DNA of 8,693 nucleotides, taken from assembly GCA_020721745.1 (NCBI GenBank), contig DYMC01000102.1, positions 1 to 8,693 on the forward strand. The letters are read 5' to 3'. This DNA is from Lentisphaera sp. (lineage in GTDB: Bacteria; Verrucomicrobiota; Lentisphaeria; Victivallales; GWF2-50-93). Shown in pieces: positions 6,044-8,693 of the stretch (position 1 is the stretch's first letter; each line of letters opens with the position of its first letter). Position numbers and translations under genes: made by a program. The notes below the pieces were generated by a model, which saw only the letters and a program-made list of their open reading frames with translations, made no database searches and had not been told where the DNA came from.

Positions 6044-6059
6044 AGCAGTCAATGTGCCA
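6044..6059 (-). promoter_or_regulatory. Sigma54 (RpoN) -24/-12 promoter of amtB-glnK
   Basis: On the minus strand TGGCAC (6054-6059), five spacer bases and CTGCT (6044-6048) match the consensus TGGCAC-N5-TTGCW at all fixed positions but one. The critical GG and GC are correctly spaced, with 10 nt between them. Transcription would start near 6034, leaving a leader of about 40 nt to the ATG at 5994. Nitrogen-controlled amtB-glnK operons are classic RpoN/NtrC targets, so motif and gene content agree. No clear NtrC site (TGCACCA-like dyad) was found upstream. Confidence 0.8.
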
Positions 6060-6170
6060 AGACACTGGCTTTCCATGCCATTCATAATATGTAACTAATT
6101 AACCATAAACTAATTACAACAATATTTCAATGGCGGAATTCCACGGGGAAATCGAAAAATATAATACAAT

Positions 6171-6207
6171 TATGTAGATATTTTTATATTATAACTACAT
6201 ATATGTA
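6171..6207. promoter_or_regulatory. AT-rich overlapping dyads, possible activator or repressor site
   Basis: TATGTAG (6171-6177) and CTACATA (6195-6201) form a 7-bp inverted repeat with extra inner pairs. They overlap a perfect 12-bp palindrome, TACATATATGTA (6196-6207). The first dyad centres about 150 bp upstream of the predicted amtB transcription start, in the range used by enhancer-binding proteins, but it does not resemble an NtrC site. AT-rich palindromes also arise easily by chance. Confidence 0.3.
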
Positions 6208-6424
6208 TTATTGCTCAGGCAGAAAAAGTTACAATATTGACAGAATTTCCTGCTGGAGGGGGGCGCGGAGGGCAGGCCCCGGGTTTGACCCGGTTCCCCG
6301 GCTATCTTCGATCGTCCGGACAGCGCATGCCCAGGTGCTTTCCTCCATCCCGCACGCCAGGCGGGGAGCGTTGGCGGCGCCATTTTTGAATTCGAAGGAA
6401 AAGATGATAGCTTAGACGGGATAT

Positions 6425-6431
6425 GGAGGGG
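6425..6431 (+). promoter_or_regulatory. Shine-Dalgarno of asnB
   Basis: GGAGGGG lies 10 nt before the ATG at 6442. A second purine run, GGGGAA (6435-6440), is too close to serve well. Confidence 0.6.
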
Positions 6432-6441
6432 AACGGGGAAC

Positions 6442-8319
6442 ATGTGCGGGATAGCGGGAAAAATCAACCTCGACGGCGCTCCGGCGGAGGATGCCGAGCT
6501 CGACGCGATGCGCGGACGCATGAGGCACCGCGGCCCCGACGGCTCCGGCGTGAAGACCTTCGCGAACTGCGGCCTTGCCCACGCCCGCCTCTCGATAATA
6601 GACCTTCCAGGCGGCGCACAGCCGCTGTCCAACGAGGACGGCTCTGTGTGGACCGTCTTCAACGGAGAAATATACAACTTCCGCGAAATTCGCAGGGAGC
6701 TTCTCGACAAGGGCCATCTGTTCAGGACCAATTCCGACACCGAGGTCATCGTCCATCTTTACGAGGAGGAGGGACGCGGATGCGTCAGACGCATGAACGG
6801 CATGTTCTCGTTTGCAATCCTCGATATAAAACGGAAGAAACTGCTTCTCGCCCGCGACAGGCTCGGACAGAAGCCTCTTCACTACTTCAGGACCGGTGGC
6901 GTGTTCGCCTTCGCCAGCGAGCTGCCCGCATTGAAAATCCTCCCCGAGTTCCCCGCTGAACTCGACCACCAGGCCCTGCACCACTACTTCTCGCTGCAAT
7001 ATATTCCATGCCCCTCCACCGCATACCGCAACGTCTTCAAACTTCCCCCGGCGCACACACTCGAACTCGACACACGCAGCGGCGAATTCGATCTCCAGCG
7101 CTACTGGAGCCTCGATTTCGGGGCAAAACGCGAAATCGGAGAGGAAGAGGCATCCGTCGAACTCTACGACCTCCTGCTCGACTCGGTCCGCCTGAGGCTC
7201 ATGGCCGACGTCCCACTCGGGACATTCCTCTCCGGAGGCATGGACTCCTCGATAATCACCGCATTGATGTCCGAACTTGGAGTCTCCCCTCTGCGCACCT
7301 TCACGGTGGGATTCACCCAGAAGCTATACGACGAGCGATACGCCGCGCGCAGGGTCTCCGCGAAATTCGCGACATGCCACTACGAGAAAATGGGGGACCC
7401 GGACGACTTCGCCCTGCTGAAAAGCCTGATAGCCAAGACTGGCGAGCCATATGCCGACTCCTCCATACTCCCGACCGCCCTGATAAGCGCATTCGCCGCC
7501 AGAGAGGTGAAGGTCGTCCTCGGAGGCGATGGCGCAGACGAGCTCTTCTGCGGATACTACCGCTACCTGCTCATGAAATATGCGGCTTTCGCCGGAGCTA
7601 TCCCGCAGGCCGCTAGAACAAGCCTGTCCCTGATGGCATCATCCATTCTGCCATCTTCCGGGAGCGAGAGAACACTGCCGGGGAAGATGCGCAGGATCCT
7701 CGGGATTTTTGCCGAGACGCCGGAGAACCGATACGCCCGGATCATCATCCGCTTCGACGAGGAGATGAAAAAATCAATCTACGGGGAGAGGATGCGCGAA
7801 TCCCTGGGCGGAACTCCGGACCTTCTCTCCAGCTTCCTCGAACTCTCGTCCTCCAGCAATGGCGTCGAAAAGCATTCCGAACTGGACATCGCGACCTACC
7901 TGAACGGCGACATACTCGCCAAGCTCGACACCGCCTCGATGGCCAGTTCCCTCGAGGCAAGAAGTCCGTTCCTCGACTACCGCGTCGCCGAATTCGCAGC
8001 CTCCCTCCCGCTCAAGCTCAAGCAGAAGGGCGGCCAGCGCAAATACATCCTGAGAAAATGCTTCAGGGGAATAGTGCCTGACGAAATCCTCGACAGTGAG
8101 AAGAAGGGATTCGGAGTCCCGGTGGCGGACTGGTTCAGGACTTCCTGGAGAAAAATCGCGGAGGAGCACATCCTCGAGGGCAGGGCCGTGAAGGACGGAT
8201 TCCTCTCCGCAAAAACCGCCAGCAGGATGCTCTCCGGACACGCCGACGGAAGGGAAGACCACAGCTACGCGATCTTCGCAATGCTCTGCTTCGCATTGTG
8301 GCTCGAAGGGGAGGCGTGA
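6442..8319 (+). CDS. asnB: Asparagine synthase (glutamine-hydrolysing)
   Basis: A 625-residue two-domain enzyme that makes asparagine from aspartate, ATP and glutamine in the cytosol. The N-terminal class II glutaminase domain begins MCGIAG. Cys2 becomes the N-terminal nucleophile after Met removal, which fixes the start. HRGPDG (29-34) and NGEIYN (74-79) line the glutamine site. The synthetase domain has the PP-loop SGGMDSS (264-270), GGDGADELFCGY (361-372), SLEARSPFLDY (503-513) and KKGFGVP (554-560), all intact. The length suits bacterial AsnB. Close relatives in polysaccharide clusters amidate sugars or other carboxylates, so the exact acceptor is less sure than the chemistry. It is divergent from the ammonium-transport operon and overlapped at its 3' end by the SD of the next gene. 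Confidence 0.93.
   Translation: MCGIAGKINLDGAPAEDAELDAMRGRMRHRGPDGSGVKTFANCGLAHARLSIIDLPGGAQPLSNEDGSVWTVFNGEIYNFREIRRELLDKGHLFRTNSDTEVIVHLYEEEGRGCVRRMNGMFSFAILDIKRKKLLLARDRLGQKPLHYFRTGGVFAFASELPALKILPEFPAELDHQALHHYFSLQYIPCPSTAYRNVFKLPPAHTLELDTRSGEFDLQRYWSLDFGAKREIGEEEASVELYDLLLDSVRLRLMADVPLGTFLSGGMDSSIITALMSELGVSPLRTFTVGFTQKLYDERYAARRVSAKFATCHYEKMGDPDDFALLKSLIAKTGEPYADSSILPTALISAFAAREVKVVLGGDGADELFCGYYRYLLMKYAAFAGAIPQAARTSLSLMASSILPSSGSERTLPGKMRRILGIFAETPENRYARIIIRFDEEMKKSIYGERMRESLGGTPDLLSSFLELSSSSNGVEKHSELDIATYLNGDILAKLDTASMASSLEARSPFLDYRVAEFAASLPLKLKQKGGQRKYILRKCFRGIVPDEILDSEKKGFGVPVADWFRTSWRKIAEEHILEGRAVKDGFLSAKTASRMLSGHADGREDHSYAIFAMLCFALWLEGEA
8306..8314 (+). promoter_or_regulatory. Shine-Dalgarno of the gene after asnB
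   Basis: AAGGGGAGG lies inside the last codons of asnB, 7 nt before the ATG at 8322. It supports tight coupling of the two genes. Confidence 0.8.
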
Positions 8320-8321
8320 AT

Positions 8322-8693
8322 ATGACAAGATGGCCCAAGGCTATTCAAATATGGATGAAGAAAAGAAAAAGACATCTGCTTTTCTCCGTCACAATAATCG
8401 TCGTTCTCCTTTTTTCGTTTAGCAATCTGTTCATTCCAGATCCCCCCGGGCGCGACGCATCCCCCGGCTTCACAGCGGAAAATCGCAGACTCCTCTCCCG
8501 GAATCCGCCAGGCCTGAAGCTGACACTGAAACCACACGGAAGAAAATTCACGATTGGGGAGGAAATAAAAGTCTCCCTCGTCTTTGCCGACACGTCCAAG
8601 GATGGCACCAAGATTTATCGTATGCGCGGAGAGAAAGAATATGATCCTAAATTAAGCAGTTGGCCGCATTTGTCGCAGATACGAGGCAGCAAG
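8322..8693 (+). CDS. Membrane-anchored protein of unknown function (3' end outside window)
   Basis: An open frame runs from the ATG at 8322 to the window end without a stop: 124 codons seen. The product starts with a basic segment (MTRWPKAIQIWMKKRKRH), then one hydrophobic helix (LLFSVTIIVVLLFSFSNLFI, about 19-38), then a polar region. This fits an N-terminal signal anchor with an extracytoplasmic body. Residues about 65-88 (LKLTLKPHGRKFTIGEEIKV and what follows) look like beta strands of an Ig-like domain. No family is recognised. The gap after asnB is only 2 nt and the SD is strong, so it is probably co-transcribed with asnB. A second in-frame ATG at 8355 is possible but lacks a comparable SD. 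Confidence 0.75.
   Translation, partial: MTRWPKAIQIWMKKRKRHLLFSVTIIVVLLFSFSNLFIPDPPGRDASPGFTAENRRLLSRNPPGLKLTLKPHGRKFTIGEEIKVSLVFADTSKDGTKIYRMRGEKEYDPKLSSWPHLSQIRGSK

Larger units (their letters stand above)
6060..6441. other. Divergent control region between amtB and asnB
   Basis: A non-coding stretch of about 380 bp. The amtB-proximal half is AT-rich. It holds a direct repeat AACTAATTA (6093-6101 and 6108-6116, 15 bp apart), GGAATTCC (6135-6142), and dyads at 6171-6207. The asnB-proximal half is GC-rich, with a small hairpin CCGGGT-TTG-ACCCGG (6279-6293). No convincing -35/-10 pair for asnB was found; its leader may be long. No small gene here has a supportable start and family. Confidence 0.6.

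Noticed and set aside
6060..6240. NtrC enhancer site for amtB
   Set aside because: No TGCACCA-like dyad was found. TGGC-N7-GCCA at 6066-6080 is too close to the promoter and does not match the consensus.
6412..7056. 214-codon frame on the minus strand
   Set aside because: It is antisense to the glutaminase domain of asnB, whose catalytic motifs are all in the plus-strand frame.
7774..8328. 184-codon frame on the minus strand
   Set aside because: It is antisense to the conserved C-terminal motifs of asnB; its acidic, repetitive composition is typical of a shadow frame.

Overview
The window carries seven protein genes. It reads as a chromosomal segment of a moderately GC-rich Gram-negative bacterium, most likely a PVC-group organism such as Lentisphaerota/Victivallales. 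That placement is an inference. It rests on the LacI-regulator plus Gfo/Idh/MocA-oxidoreductase pair, the CsgG-family exported protein, the heavy use of ATA codons despite the GC content, and intergenic spaces full of hairpin repeats. No rRNA, tRNA, CRISPR array or transposase gene is visible.

Layout. (1) 90-2475, + strand: a LacI-family regulator followed 19 bp later by a Gfo/Idh/MocA oxidoreductase, probably one sugar- or polyol-related transcription unit. (2) 2476-2922: a gap between convergent genes, made almost wholly of inverted-repeat DNA. It holds a 129-bp palindromic block, a 119-bp REPIN-like element with two inverted hairpin units, a 40-bp hairpin and a GC-rich repeat block. (3) 2923-3843, - strand: an exported CsgG-family protein with its own SD and candidate promoter. 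(4) 3844-4159: leader plus a 167-bp compound hairpin element. (5) 4160-6059, - strand: an amtB-glnK operon with a sigma54-type promoter at 6044-6059 and a strong intrinsic terminator at 4160-4218. (6) 6060-6441: AT-rich divergent control region with dyads. (7) 6442-8693, + strand: glutamine-dependent asparagine synthase, then a membrane-anchored protein of unknown function cut off by the window end.

How the genes fit together. The amtB-glnK operon (ammonium channel and its PII regulator) is divergent from a glutamine-hydrolysing asparagine synthase, so 4239-8319 is nitrogen-themed. The sigma54 site implies that nitrogen limitation induces the channel and its PII protein. The PII protein lacks Tyr51, the usual uridylylation site, so its signalling may rest on ligand binding alone. 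The LacI/oxidoreductase pair and the CsgG-like gene appear functionally separate.

The least explained material is the set of structured repeats in the two gaps beside the CsgG-like gene, especially the REPIN-like element, whose two units differ by a compensatory base-pair change.
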